A model generated the notes under the pieces. It worked only from the letters and a program-made list of their open reading frames with translations, had not been told where the DNA came from and ran no database searches. A stretch of DNA of 64,000 nucleotides, taken from positions 80,148-144,147 of the IMG/VR virus record IMGVR_UViG_3300032401_000690; one strand, given 5' to 3'. Positions 8,473-18,900 of this stretch are shown piece after piece (position 1 is the stretch's first letter; every line of letters begins with the position of its first letter). The position numbers and the translations under genes are program-made. This DNA is from a virus.

Positions 8473-8611
8473 TCACACCGCACATATATTAGATGAATAT
8501 TATCTATTAGCAAAAATTTTGAGAACTTCTTATACCGAATTTATGAAAATGCCAACATATATTCGTAGATATCTTATTGATAAAATTGTTGAGGAACATA
8601 AAAAACAATAA
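8432..8611 (+). CDS. +1-frame extension of the gp26-like protein (frameshift product tail)
   Basis: The +1 frame is open from 8432 to the TAA at 8609-8611 and has no ATG until about 8543, so it cannot be a normal gene, yet it reads as protein: FGLSSNHTAHILDEYYLLAKI, LRTSYTEFMKMPTYIRRYLIDKIVEEHKKQ. The pattern Tyr/Phe - Met - Pro - (x) - Arg-Arg-x-x-(Ile/Trp)-Asp - Glu-Glu-x-Lys resembles the 'T' part of gpG/gpGT-type tail assembly chaperones, which are made by frameshifting just before the tape measure gene. A single +1 slip at 8452-8458 gives a fusion of about 300 residues. A sequencing indel is the alternative explanation. The 55 bp stretch to the next gene holds its promoter box. Confidence 0.65.
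   Translation, partial: VSLLGWSFFGLSSNHTAHILDEYYLLAKILRTSYTEFMKMPTYIRRYLIDKIVEEHKKQ
8452..8458 (+). other. Candidate +1 ribosomal frameshift site
   Basis: In frame 0 the codons are GAG TTT TTT CGG CCT. A tRNA-Phe on the second TTT can slip one base forward onto TTC, which pairs at least as well with its GAA anticodon, while the next codon, CGG, is rare in this AGA-dominated genome and would slow the A site. A purine-rich GGGGTGGAG lies immediately upstream. After the slip the frame continues as GGC CTT TCT. A -2 slip would reach the same frame. Confidence 0.6.
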
Positions 8612-8617
8612 GAAAAC

Positions 8618-8625
8618 TATTTATT
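8618..8625 (+). promoter_or_regulatory. TATTTATT box upstream of the tape measure gene
   Basis: TATTTATT, one base different from the common form, lies 18 bases before the ATG at 8644 and just after the end of the frameshift extension. Confidence 0.4.
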
Positions 8626-8643
8626 GTAAAATATTGATTATTT

Positions 8644-10443
8644 ATGATGGCAGATGAAAAGGCTCCCAGTGTTGATTCAGGAAATGATTACCTAGGATTT
8701 GATGTTGTTTCACAACTAAGTACATTATGGCAAAAACCCACAAATGTACTTAATCAAATTGGAACTGTTATGGAGGGTGCTTTAAAAGCAATACCCAAAG
8801 CCATTGCGGATTTAGATTCAAAATCGGCAGTTTTAATAAATGCTCTTGGTGTTGGTAGTGGTAGAGGTGCGGAATTAACACAAACACTTGCTAGGGCAAT
8901 TCCACAATATTTAGAATTAGGTTTAAAATCTGGTAAAGTTGTTGAAGATCAACAAAAATTAATTGAGGCATTTAATGTTAATTTAAGATTGACTGATAAG
9001 CAACTTGTTGAATTGGCAGCAACGGCAATGGTTACGGGTCAGGCTGGTGAATTAATGGGTAAAAGTTTCATGGATGTTGGTATTCCATTATCAATGGTTG
9101 GTGATAGAATGAAAGAAGTTGTTGAGGTTGCAAACCAAGCGGGGGTAACTGTTAAGTCAGTTTCGGCTGGTGTTGTTAAGAATCTTGACAAAATGAATAT
9201 CTACAATTTTGAAGGTGGTGTTAAAGGTTTGGCAAAAATGGCGGCACAGGCATCAAGGTTAGGTATTGATATGGAAAAAATATTCACTGTTACTGAGAAG
9301 GTATTTAATCCTGAAGGTGCTATTGAGATGGCGGCCGGACTCCAAAGATTAGGTGTTACATCAAGTGAAATGTTAGATCCATTGAGATTAATGGATTTGG
9401 CTCAAAATGACCCTGAAGAATTACAAAATCAAATTGTTAATCTTGGTAAAGAATTTACTGTTTTTAACAAACAAACCAACTCATTTGAAATATTACCAGG
9501 GGCTAAGAGAAGAATGCAGGAAATTGGTAAGGAACTTGGTATGACAGGTGGGGAATTCCAAAAAATGACTCTTAATGCCGCAAATTTTGATATGAAATTA
9601 AAATCAATCAAATTTGCTACTGGAGTAAAAGATGAGGATAAGGAATTAATTGCGACTATGGCACAGATAAATAAGTCGGGTGTTGCGGAGATTAAAGTTC
9701 GTCAAATGGTTACCGATAAGGAGGGTAAAGAAACTTGGACGGGTAAATATGATGTAAAAGATGTTGATAAACTAACTCCTGGTGATATAGAAGCATTAAA
9801 AGAGGAAGAAATGCTTCAGGGAGCAACTATGGAAGATATTGCTAAACAACAATTATCGCAATTAGTAACATTAAATGGGGCAATTGATAGATTAGGTGGT
9901 AGTGTTGCTTATGGTGTTGCGGGAAGTAAAACTGTTCAGGATAAGTTTAAAGGTGGAGTAAAAGAGGCAACAGAGGGAATAAATAAACTTAAACCATCTG
10001 TTACTACCGAAACTGTTGGTGATAATTTAGATGGTACTATGAAGTCAATAATGAGTTATATAGATACATTAAATTTAAATATGGGTACTATAACTACAGG
10101 TTTAGGAACTATTTATGACTATGTTAGTGATTATATTAAGGATCTTGGGGTTAAATTCCCAACATTAACAACATCAACCGCGACACCGGCAGGAACTACA
10201 ACAAGTTCTGCAAGTAGTTTAGCGGCCGCTGCCGGAACCACTACACCTCCACCACCAACAACAACGACAAATATTGCAATGACACATACATTTGATTTTA
10301 AAAATTTACCATCAAATGCTAATACTGCGGATATAAAGACAATGGTAGAGAAGGCAATAGTGGATGGTTTTAAAGATATCTCACAAGATCAGGCTCAAAA
10401 CATTATTAAAGTTGGTAGTGGGTCTAATTATGGTTTAACCTAA
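8644..10443 (+). CDS. Tail tape measure / hub protein (gp29-size)
   Basis: The 599-residue length nearly equals T4 gp29 (590), the tape measure that sets tail length and is carried in the tube. The sequence is mostly helical and Ala/Gly/Lys-rich (VMEGALKAIPKAIADL, LAATAMVTGQAGELMG, GLAKMAAQASRLG, AAGLQRLGV), with a flexible Thr/Ala/Pro linker near residues 510-545 (ATPAGTTTSS, PPPPTTTT) before a short C-terminal domain. It follows the frameshifted chaperone-like gene, the usual order in tailed phages. Two ATGs (8644 and 8647) are adjacent; either may be used. I judge the role mainly from size, composition and position, as gp29 proteins diverge strongly. Confidence 0.7.
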   Translation: MMADEKAPSVDSGNDYLGFDVVSQLSTLWQKPTNVLNQIGTVMEGALKAIPKAIADLDSKSAVLINALGVGSGRGAELTQTLARAIPQYLELGLKSGKVVEDQQKLIEAFNVNLRLTDKQLVELAATAMVTGQAGELMGKSFMDVGIPLSMVGDRMKEVVEVANQAGVTVKSVSAGVVKNLDKMNIYNFEGGVKGLAKMAAQASRLGIDMEKIFTVTEKVFNPEGAIEMAAGLQRLGVTSSEMLDPLRLMDLAQNDPEELQNQIVNLGKEFTVFNKQTNSFEILPGAKRRMQEIGKELGMTGGEFQKMTLNAANFDMKLKSIKFATGVKDEDKELIATMAQINKSGVAEIKVRQMVTDKEGKETWTGKYDVKDVDKLTPGDIEALKEEEMLQGATMEDIAKQQLSQLVTLNGAIDRLGGSVAYGVAGSKTVQDKFKGGVKEATEGINKLKPSVTTETVGDNLDGTMKSIMSYIDTLNLNMGTITTGLGTIYDYVSDYIKDLGVKFPTLTTSTATPAGTTTSSASSLAAAAGTTTPPPPTTTTNIAMTHTFDFKNLPSNANTADIKTMVEKAIVDGFKDISQDQAQNIIKVGSGSNYGLT

Positions 10444-10473
10444 TGTTGGTTAATAAAAAAAATACATCTAAGG

Positions 10474-10481
10474 TATTTATA
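10474..10481 (+). promoter_or_regulatory. TATTTATA box upstream of the 1699-residue structural gene
   Basis: GGTATTTATAAG lies 15 bases before the ATG at 10497. Confidence 0.5.
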
Positions 10482-10496
10482 AGATAAAGGTTAAAT

Positions 10497-13400
10497 ATGT
10501 CAGATAGTATATTATCATTTGCGTCATCGTCATCATTTAGAAACAAATTAATTGCGAGGAATTTAGCACCTTATCAGGTGCAAGGTGCGTATACTGCCCC
10601 TTCTGGAAATGTAACTTATGAGGCAACACCATTAGCGGATAGTAATGTAATTGACTCACCTGATACGTTAATTTCAACAAATCAAGGGGCAAATCAACTT
10701 TATACGTTAAATGAGTATGGTCCTGAAGGTGGGTATAGTGGAAAATATAATGTACCGGGAGCACCTTACCCTGTTGAACCAAATAAAGGACCTTACGATC
10801 CAAATGATACGATATTAGATTTAATTAACGAATTTTATATTGATACCGCATATATTCAAAATAAATATGGACCTGAAGGTGGGTATAAAGATTTGGTCGT
10901 TGTTACAGATGTTATTACATCAGGTAAGATGTATTTACCATATTGGGATCCATCAATTTTTGTTCCATCATTTTATTCTCCGTATGAAATATTAAGTAGT
11001 AGTAATCCAAATGGATCTAGTGGGTCTTTATCACAAGATTCATATCTTGCAAAGATTGGAGCGGCACAACTAAAGGGGTATTTTGAGGATAGGATTGCAT
11101 TAGAAATCCAACAAATGACAATTGGGTCAATTAATTTGGATACGTTGTCTGATCCGTTCAGTGCGAGTTTATTGGCATCAGGACAACAACCATTTTTCAT
11201 TAAAAATTGGAAAATTACGGTACCTGAAAGTCCGGTATTTGCCGCAATATCATTTGCAAATAGATTAACGGGGACATATTTTCCTGTTTCATTTATTCCT
11301 GGTGATTATTTTGATGAGAATGATCCTGTTGGTAATGTTCCATCATCATTAAATACGGCTAATAATTTAACGGGTGGTGCTTTAGGACCTATATTAAATA
11401 AATTTAGAAATCCGTCAGAGATATTTTTGGCAAATACGGGTAATGGACAACAATCAGTATTGTTTGCAACATTAGATTATAATATATATAGACCACAATA
11501 CCAAAAGAACCTCATCCAAGGGGTGTCAAGTGCAATCAATAACTTATTTGGTGGAGGGTCGGCATCTGTTGGTGGTTATTATGTTGGTAGTGTTGATTCG
11601 GAACCAAGTCAAATTACAACACCCGCAAATGAAGTTGCCGTTGATAGATTTGGTAAACAGGTTGGAACTATTGTTTATGGTCCTGATGAACTTGCCAAAC
11701 TATATGAAGGCAATGAGGATAAAATAAATTTTGGATTAAAGGCGAAATCATATACTGATGGTGATGGTACGGATGGTAAATTTGTATGGACATCACCAAA
11801 ATATAAAGACAATGCAGGATTTAAGGTTGGACCTGGTGGGCAGAACTTCCAAAAAGATGAAGAGTTTAACATTATTGAAAGTCAATACGGACAAAACCTT
11901 TCAACGGGTATAGAATATAAGGGAGGATCTATTTTAGATAACACCCAACGAATTGTACAGGCCGCGGACAATGTCCAAGGTGCAAAAAGATTAAAACACG
12001 TTGGTAACGCAATTAATCAAGTGTCAAAAGTATTCAACGATGGATATAAAGAGATGACTAAAGGATCACAAGTTATTGCATATTACGATCAAAGTACGGG
12101 TGAAAATACAATTGGTGTTAGTGGTTTTGAAGTTGGTAAAGAATATTGTAGAGTATTCCAAAAAGACACACCATATTTAACATACGCCGATTTACAAAAA
12201 ACTGATGGTATAACAACATCAGGTAGAAAGTTTAGTTATTCTATCTTTGATAATACCTATAACTTGAATATTGCACCAATAAGAAATCCGGGATCAACAA
12301 ATATTGTTGATGGTAAAGTTAAAAAATATATGTTCTCATTGGAGAATTTGGCGTGGAGAACATCAGATCAACCAGGTTTTACATATGATGATTTACCTAC
12401 TTGTGAAAAAGGTCAAAATGGGGGTAGAATAATGTGGTTTCCACCTTATGATATAACATTTAGTGAGGATAGTAAGGCAAATTGGAACCCTACATCATTT
12501 TTGGGTAGACCTGAACCAATATATACCTATAAGAATACGACAAGAACGGGAAGTTTAAGTTGGAAGATAGTTGTTGATTCACCCGCGATGATGAACACAA
12601 TTGTTGAAAAACAATTAGCAAATAGAAGTTCTCAAGAGATAAATTCTATTATGGATTCATTTTTTGCGGGATGTGTTAAATACGATATCTATGATTTGGC
12701 AGCAAAATTTAATACAATACCGACAAGTGAGTTATATACATATCAACAAATACTTAATGACCCAAGATTAACACCTGAAGAATATAATAATATAATAAAA
12801 GAAGTTCCGGTGGATAAGGAAAGTGGTACGGTTACTGCTCCTGGTAAAGGAGCTGACGATGGTCCTGGAACTAAAACCGACAATAAAGATACGGTAGTTG
12901 CGAATGCTACTGATCCAATATCATTAGATGTGTTAAATGCATATTTAGGTTATGGGTTTTATTTTGAAAATGATTCACCATATTATAATCCAAACATTAA
13001 AAACCCTTCGGCTGATGATGAATGGAAAATTCAAGGACCATTAGGAAGACCACCGGCATCACAAGTTGATGGATCATCATTCACTTATGTTGATTACTAT
13101 AATTATTATATTGGATTACAGGGGACATATAATACTAAGGCACCTGAAATTGTTTGGGCATCAACTGGATCAACTTTAGATCAAGGAACAACATTTACTA
13201 AAAGTGCTATTGACCCATTCTTTTCTGATGTTGTTAAATATAATTTTGAAACATTACAAAAGGATTTTATTACATCATTAACAAAAATTCTTGTGGATAT
13301 GAAAGGTAGTGTTACTATTACGATGGAAGGATCCGCATCACCAATTCAAAATGAGACCTATAATAAATTTCTTTCTGATAGAAGAATTAATTCAGTTATT

Positions 13401-15596
13401 GCGTGGTTAGCAAGTTTAGATTTTGGGGAACTTAAAGGTCAAAAATATATTGATGATAAAAAATTAAATGTTATAGCATCAAGTTTGGGTGAAGTTGCAA
13501 ATGTTACACCAAAAACAAAAAATGGTCCTTTTTCGTCAATTAATTGTCACGAAAATGTTCGTAACGATAGTAAAACCGGAAAGGTTGTTAATACTGGTGG
13601 TCAGTGGTATTCGGCACCGGCAATGGCTTGTAGAAGAGTTTATATTAAGACCATTGTTGCAACCGGAATACCTGAAAGTCCTGTTGTTGATGATCCTGTT
13701 GTTATTGAACCAATACCTGTCGTTGTTATTGAGGGTACAGTAATAGGTAATACAGACCCGATATATGTACCCCCACTTAAAGTTGCTCCAGTACCTGATA
13801 TTAAACAATCGGTTAAAGATGGGATATCAAAAAAAGTATTGAGACATATGTTTTCTGAATGTGATTATTTTGAGGTAATAAAGGAAACTAACCCTATGGT
13901 GTTTGATAGTATTAAAGATAAAATTAAATACTTTAATCCGGCATTTCACTCTATGACACCTGAAGGTTTAAATGCTAGATTAACATTCCTTAATCAATGC
14001 ATGAGACCGGGTCAAACAATACCTGTTATTGGTCCTGATGGTAAACCAAAGTATAACGATGCGTTAAATACATCGTTTGGTGCACCACCCGTTTTGGTAT
14101 TAAGAATTGGGGATTTTTATAATACAAAAATTATACCTAACTCACTTGGTATTACATTTGATCCGTTGGTATTTGATATTAACCCTGAAGGTATTGGTGT
14201 TCAACCGATGATTGCAAAAATTAGTTTGGGGTTTGATTTTATTGGTGGTCACGGAATTGCGGGACCTGTTAAGGAACTTCAAAACGCATTGTCTTTTAAT
14301 TATTATGCGAATACCGAAATATATGATGAAAGATCGGTTGCAACGGAGAATACTTCTGAACGAGATAATACTTTAGTGAAGGCAATTATTAAAGATGGGT
14401 CAGTTAATGGTAATCCACTTATGGCAAACCAAGTTGATAATCAAATTCCACAAAAGGGTGGAAGTACTGTTGGTACCATATTATCAACAACAACATCATC
14501 TGACGGATCTTTTGCTGAAGGAGATATTGAATATAAAACATTAATGAGTGATTTATCAACAGGAACTCAAACTTATTTTAAAACAATATTTAATCAGTTG
14601 AAAACACTTACTTCAACCACAAATGGCGGTATAATGTCATTATCAAGTACTGATATGGAATTTAATAATGGTGTTTTTAATGAATATGATGCGGTACCAA
14701 CTAATGTGGATATATACGGTAAGTCAAATAGTGTTGAAAAATACATTGAAAGTTTGGTTAAACAAACAAAAAAAGATGTTAATGATGAGGTGTCTCCGAT
14801 AATTTCTGATATTGTTGGTAGTAGTAAGGGTTATCAAAGTTCATTAAAAAGAGAACTTAAAGACAATATGGGAAAAGAGGTTGAAAAGGCGGAAACTGAA
14901 TTAAATGGTATTGTTATTGGACCAATAAATGAAATGACTTCCTATCAAGAAGGGTTTAATTATACGTTAAGAAAGTTGGACGTAATATGTGATGGTATTG
15001 ACGGTATTAAATTGGGTACGGGAGATTATAAAGTTTATTCGTTAAGTGGTGATAGTGTTATAAGTAATATAAAGGATGTATATGTATTTACCGCTGGAAC
15101 ACAGATTACAAGTTTTTTAAATGATTTTCTAAGAGATAAACTTTTTGAAAAATTAGTATATAAAAAAGATGAAAATAATTTTGTTGGGATTACCGCAATG
15201 TCGATTCCTGAAAGTAGATTTTATATGGCAATGTCCCACATATTTTTGGATGATAATAAATATAATGCATTTGTTACGTCATTAACGACAAGTAAAAAAA
15301 TTAAAGAATCTGAAACAACAATTGTTGATGATATAAAAAAATATTGTGAAATTTTTAAGGTTAAATGTAAAGCAGAACACGATGCTGAAATAAAATTATT
15401 TAATGATATAGAAACATCTGAAGAGTATAAAAAATATGAAACCTTTAAACTTGTGGAGTTTGATAGTAAAGTACAATATACTACAGAAAAAACCGGAAAT
15501 AATTTACAGAAGATAAATAGAATTAAAAATTTATATCTTGATGTGAATGTTAAGACAAGTAATAAAACATATAATGGTAAAGTTAAATTTAATTAA
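10497..15596 (+). CDS. Very large tail/baseplate protein with OmpA-like domain
   Basis: This 1699-residue protein has no overall family that I recognise. Visible parts: a Gly/Pro/Tyr-rich N-terminus with a repeated YGPEGGY motif (about residues 75 and 123), beta-rich regions with a central AWRTSDQPGFTYDDLP and GSLSWKIVVDSPAMMN segment (about residues 615-705), and at about residues 935-1055 an OmpA-C-like domain: VTITMEGSASP, NKFLSDRRINSVIAWLASL, ending with CRRVYIKT. The last 250 residues are Lys/Glu-rich and probably helical. OmpA-like domains bind peptidoglycan, so it might contact the cell wall during injection; the usual Asp of the binding loop is not obvious. It sits between tape measure and LysM/hub genes, so a baseplate hub or tail-tip role is likely. 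Confidence 0.6.
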   Translation: MSDSILSFASSSSFRNKLIARNLAPYQVQGAYTAPSGNVTYEATPLADSNVIDSPDTLISTNQGANQLYTLNEYGPEGGYSGKYNVPGAPYPVEPNKGPYDPNDTILDLINEFYIDTAYIQNKYGPEGGYKDLVVVTDVITSGKMYLPYWDPSIFVPSFYSPYEILSSSNPNGSSGSLSQDSYLAKIGAAQLKGYFEDRIALEIQQMTIGSINLDTLSDPFSASLLASGQQPFFIKNWKITVPESPVFAAISFANRLTGTYFPVSFIPGDYFDENDPVGNVPSSLNTANNLTGGALGPILNKFRNPSEIFLANTGNGQQSVLFATLDYNIYRPQYQKNLIQGVSSAINNLFGGGSASVGGYYVGSVDSEPSQITTPANEVAVDRFGKQVGTIVYGPDELAKLYEGNEDKINFGLKAKSYTDGDGTDGKFVWTSPKYKDNAGFKVGPGGQNFQKDEEFNIIESQYGQNLSTGIEYKGGSILDNTQRIVQAADNVQGAKRLKHVGNAINQVSKVFNDGYKEMTKGSQVIAYYDQSTGENTIGVSGFEVGKEYCRVFQKDTPYLTYADLQKTDGITTSGRKFSYSIFDNTYNLNIAPIRNPGSTNIVDGKVKKYMFSLENLAWRTSDQPGFTYDDLPTCEKGQNGGRIMWFPPYDITFSEDSKANWNPTSFLGRPEPIYTYKNTTRTGSLSWKIVVDSPAMMNTIVEKQLANRSSQEINSIMDSFFAGCVKYDIYDLAAKFNTIPTSELYTYQQILNDPRLTPEEYNNIIKEVPVDKESGTVTAPGKGADDGPGTKTDNKDTVVANATDPISLDVLNAYLGYGFYFENDSPYYNPNIKNPSADDEWKIQGPLGRPPASQVDGSSFTYVDYYNYYIGLQGTYNTKAPEIVWASTGSTLDQGTTFTKSAIDPFFSDVVKYNFETLQKDFITSLTKILVDMKGSVTITMEGSASPIQNETYNKFLSDRRINSVIAWLASLDFGELKGQKYIDDKKLNVIASSLGEVANVTPKTKNGPFSSINCHENVRNDSKTGKVVNTGGQWYSAPAMACRRVYIKTIVATGIPESPVVDDPVVIEPIPVVVIEGTVIGNTDPIYVPPLKVAPVPDIKQSVKDGISKKVLRHMFSECDYFEVIKETNPMVFDSIKDKIKYFNPAFHSMTPEGLNARLTFLNQCMRPGQTIPVIGPDGKPKYNDALNTSFGAPPVLVLRIGDFYNTKIIPNSLGITFDPLVFDINPEGIGVQPMIAKISLGFDFIGGHGIAGPVKELQNALSFNYYANTEIYDERSVATENTSERDNTLVKAIIKDGSVNGNPLMANQVDNQIPQKGGSTVGTILSTTTSSDGSFAEGDIEYKTLMSDLSTGTQTYFKTIFNQLKTLTSTTNGGIMSLSSTDMEFNNGVFNEYDAVPTNVDIYGKSNSVEKYIESLVKQTKKDVNDEVSPIISDIVGSSKGYQSSLKRELKDNMGKEVEKAETELNGIVIGPINEMTSYQEGFNYTLRKLDVICDGIDGIKLGTGDYKVYSLSGDSVISNIKDVYVFTAGTQITSFLNDFLRDKLFEKLVYKKDENNFVGITAMSIPESRFYMAMSHIFLDDNKYNAFVTSLTTSKKIKESETTIVDDIKKYCEIFKVKCKAEHDAEIKLFNDIETSEEYKKYETFKLVEFDSKVQYTTEKTGNNLQKINRIKNLYLDVNVKTSNKTYNGKVKFN

Positions 15597-15598
15597 TA

Positions 15599-15922
15599 AT
15601 GGCATTACAATATTATAATAGATACAATCAATTTTTACAAGATGGACAACAAACAGTTGTTCCTTATATTAACTTGCCGATAAAATCGTCTGATAAACTC
15701 TATATATATAAAGTTGGAATTTCAAGGTTGGATAAAGTATCTCAACAATTTTATGGAACACCCTTTTTTGGTTGGTTAATACTACAAGCAAACCCACAAT
15801 TTACGGGTTTTGAGTTTAACATACCTGACGCGGCTATCTTGACAATTCCATATCCTTTGTTAAGTTCATTACAAGACTATAAAAATACATTAGAAAATCA
15901 TTTCTTCTACTATGGCAGATAA
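15599..15922 (+). CDS. LysM-like small baseplate protein (gp53-like)
   Basis: The 107-residue protein contains a segment like the LysM fold found in T4 gp53 and in P2 gpX: SRLDKVSQQFYGTPFFGWLI, LQANPQ and a final strand with AAILTIPYP. In these families the domain helps hold wedge or hub parts together, and LysM domains otherwise bind peptidoglycan. It is half the size of T4 gp53 (196). The gene starts 2 bases after the preceding stop and overlaps the next gene by 11 bases, so the three are translated from one message. Assignment to gp53 versus a gpX-like protein cannot be settled from sequence reading alone. Confidence 0.6.
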   Translation: MALQYYNRYNQFLQDGQQTVVPYINLPIKSSDKLYIYKVGISRLDKVSQQFYGTPFFGWLILQANPQFTGFEFNIPDAAILTIPYPLLSSLQDYKNTLENHFFYYGR

Positions 15923-18900
15923 CGGGGAAAATATATTAGTAGAGTTTGATTACCAAAACATTACAGTAATAGATCCAAATAAAATTATTGATAAAGATGG
16001 TAAACCACAACAAAGACTCATAAATCACGAAGATCTCGTTATGTATGCTAATTTGGAGTGCACGGTACTACCAAGAACAAAATTGGCACTTGGGGCACCA
16101 TTAAGTGATACAATTAGAACTGTTTCAGTTGCAAGTATGAACTTCTTGAATCCTGGAAATAAAACTTTTTTGGATGACGATTGGTCGGACGAAATTACCG
16201 GTAAAAACACCCTACAAGGTAAAGGGGTTAATCAGAAAAAATCTAATATCATACCGGGAAATACTTCAAATATTGATAAGAGTGATGATTATTATATAAC
16301 CCAAACATTGGTTTCAAACGGTAATCCCGGAGCGGTAGATAATGGTTTATTGGGAATTACACAAATTAATATAAGTTATAGTACGGATTTTATGCCCATA
16401 ATTGATGTTACATTGGAAGATGTTAAAGGTCGGGCATTGTTTGAGGGTGGAAATAATTCACCATATGCAGCATTTTTCCAATTACCATATCCACTATTTT
16501 ATTTAACAATAAAGGGTTATTTGGGTAAAGCGGTTAGATTACCATTAATGTTAGTTACATTTAATGCCTCTTTTGATCCTGGTTCAGGAAACTTTAGGGT
16601 TCAGTTAAAATTATATACATATAAGTATACTATTATGTCCAGCGTAAATTGGGGTGGAATGATGGCGGCACCATTAATGTATCAATCAAATGTTAAAACA
16701 AAACAAACTACTACCACAAAAAATGGTAATGGTAATGATAAGGTTACAAGTTCTTGGTCAAGTACTGGTTTTGCAAAAATGAAAGAACTTTACGCGACAT
16801 ATAAATCCAAAGGATTAATTGACGATGGTTTTCCTGAAATAACATTACAAGAATTAAAGGTTAGATTAGATACATTCCTTAAAAATATAATTGAGGAGTA
16901 TTCAAAAACAAATATGGATGTTCTTAATAAACTTGAAGAATATGCAAAAAATCTAACAGAATACGAACAAAAAGTTTATATATATTCTGGTGAAGATGCT
17001 TGGGCAAAAAAATATTTAGATTTTACTGATGTTTTTATTACAAAACCAACTAACACTCAAAAAGATGGTCTTACATTATATAAATTTAAAAAAGAATATG
17101 ATACTGCAGAAAAGAGACAATTAGCCTTAACGGTATTAGACGGACTTGTAATATCTTATAATGGGTTACTTAAGGGAAATGCGACACTTGGTGATAATAA
17201 ACCAAATAGTATTCCGGTGAATATTGTTTTAGATTTGAAAAAAAATGTTAGTACATTTTACAGTAATGCGACAGTTACGGATATTGATTTAGTTAAAACA
17301 TATTTCACAAGATCAAATAAAAAAATAACGGAAGAAGAAAAAGCAACATTTGAGGCAAAAGTAAAACTTGAATTTAATTCAAGTCAATTATTTTTCTTTG
17401 AGGGTAAAGGGTCATTTATAGATCAAACATCCACAATAGCCGAAAATTTTCAAATACAAAAACAAAAGATTGAGGAAGGTATTGCTAAAGATTTAACTAA
17501 CAAGATTGGTGCAACCTTTAAATCTGACGGAAAAGGTGGTGGAAGTGGTGGTATTGGTTTTGCTCCAACCATTAGAAACGTTCTTGCGGTGTTTTTTGCA
17601 CAAGGTGAGGCATTTTTACGCTTACTTGATGATGTTCATACAAAGGCGTGGGATCTTAGAGATAGTCCATTAAGAAAAAATGCAATACTATCTAATTCAT
17701 CTACCGTTAATAGTGTTGACCTTAAAGATTTAAGTATTGAAAAAACACCAATATACCCTTGGCCTCAATTGATTGTTGAAAACAATCTAAAAGAAGATGG
17801 GGAAAGGTTTGAATTAATGTATCCGGGACATCCATCAATTGCAACAAAAGTAAGAGCGTTTTCTCCTGAAATATGGCCTGAAGTTCAGTTTGTTGAGGAG
17901 TTTATTAAAGGAACTGTTGAGAGATCGGTTAAACAGGATTTCCCTGGGTCAGTTACAAATTCAGAAACAAAACCAAGTAGATTAAGTTTTAATGCTATTG
18001 AATTCCCAATTAGTAATGAAGTATATCAAAATACGGAAGAAGTTAAATTTTTCTATGAGATTTATGAAAGAATGTTATTGAACTCATTCTACAGTAAATT
18101 AAGTAGAGATTCAAATATTGATTTTAATATGAAGGAATATTACGCAGAATGTGAAGTATTAGATATTATTACTGCGTTGGGGTCTGATAACCCTTATTTA
18201 ACAAAAAAATTAAAAGAATATAATTTAACTTCAGGTTCGTATTTAGCGTTCTTAAAACACATATCAAACGAAGGGTCGGGAGAATCTTGGCAAAACTTTG
18301 TTAGAGGAGAATTTAACACATCATATATAAAAAATGAAGTTAATAGTTCTTTTGGGTTATTAAGTGGGGACATTATTGATAATGATAAATCAATGCCATT
18401 ACTATCGTTAAAGGATGTCTCACAATCTACAGAATATTTTGGAGATAATAATAATATTGAAAATTATGATTTTACCGACCTATATCCTATAACAAATTTG
18501 GGGTGGGATAACACTTATTTGGCAAACGCAAAGGGAATACAAAAAGCTGAAAACATATTTAAAACAACACAAGTTTTAGAATATAATAACACTAATAAAA
18601 TTATCACAAATTATTTAAATAAGGGTAAGGGTAAAGATCCTATCACAAACTTCAACTACAAACCGGCAATTTTTAGTCAAACAATAGATTTTACACTATT
18701 AGATCTAAAGGTCTTTTATAAAAATAGGAAATTTGAAGATCAATTTATTACGGAAGGAAACATATATTATTCTAATTATGAAAACAAATTAGATGCCGAT
18801 CAAACTACATCTATGTTAAACACTCCTTATTTTGTTAATGCAATACAACAAGGTGTATATAATTTTAGGTATAAGTCAAACGATCAATCACCATATAAAT

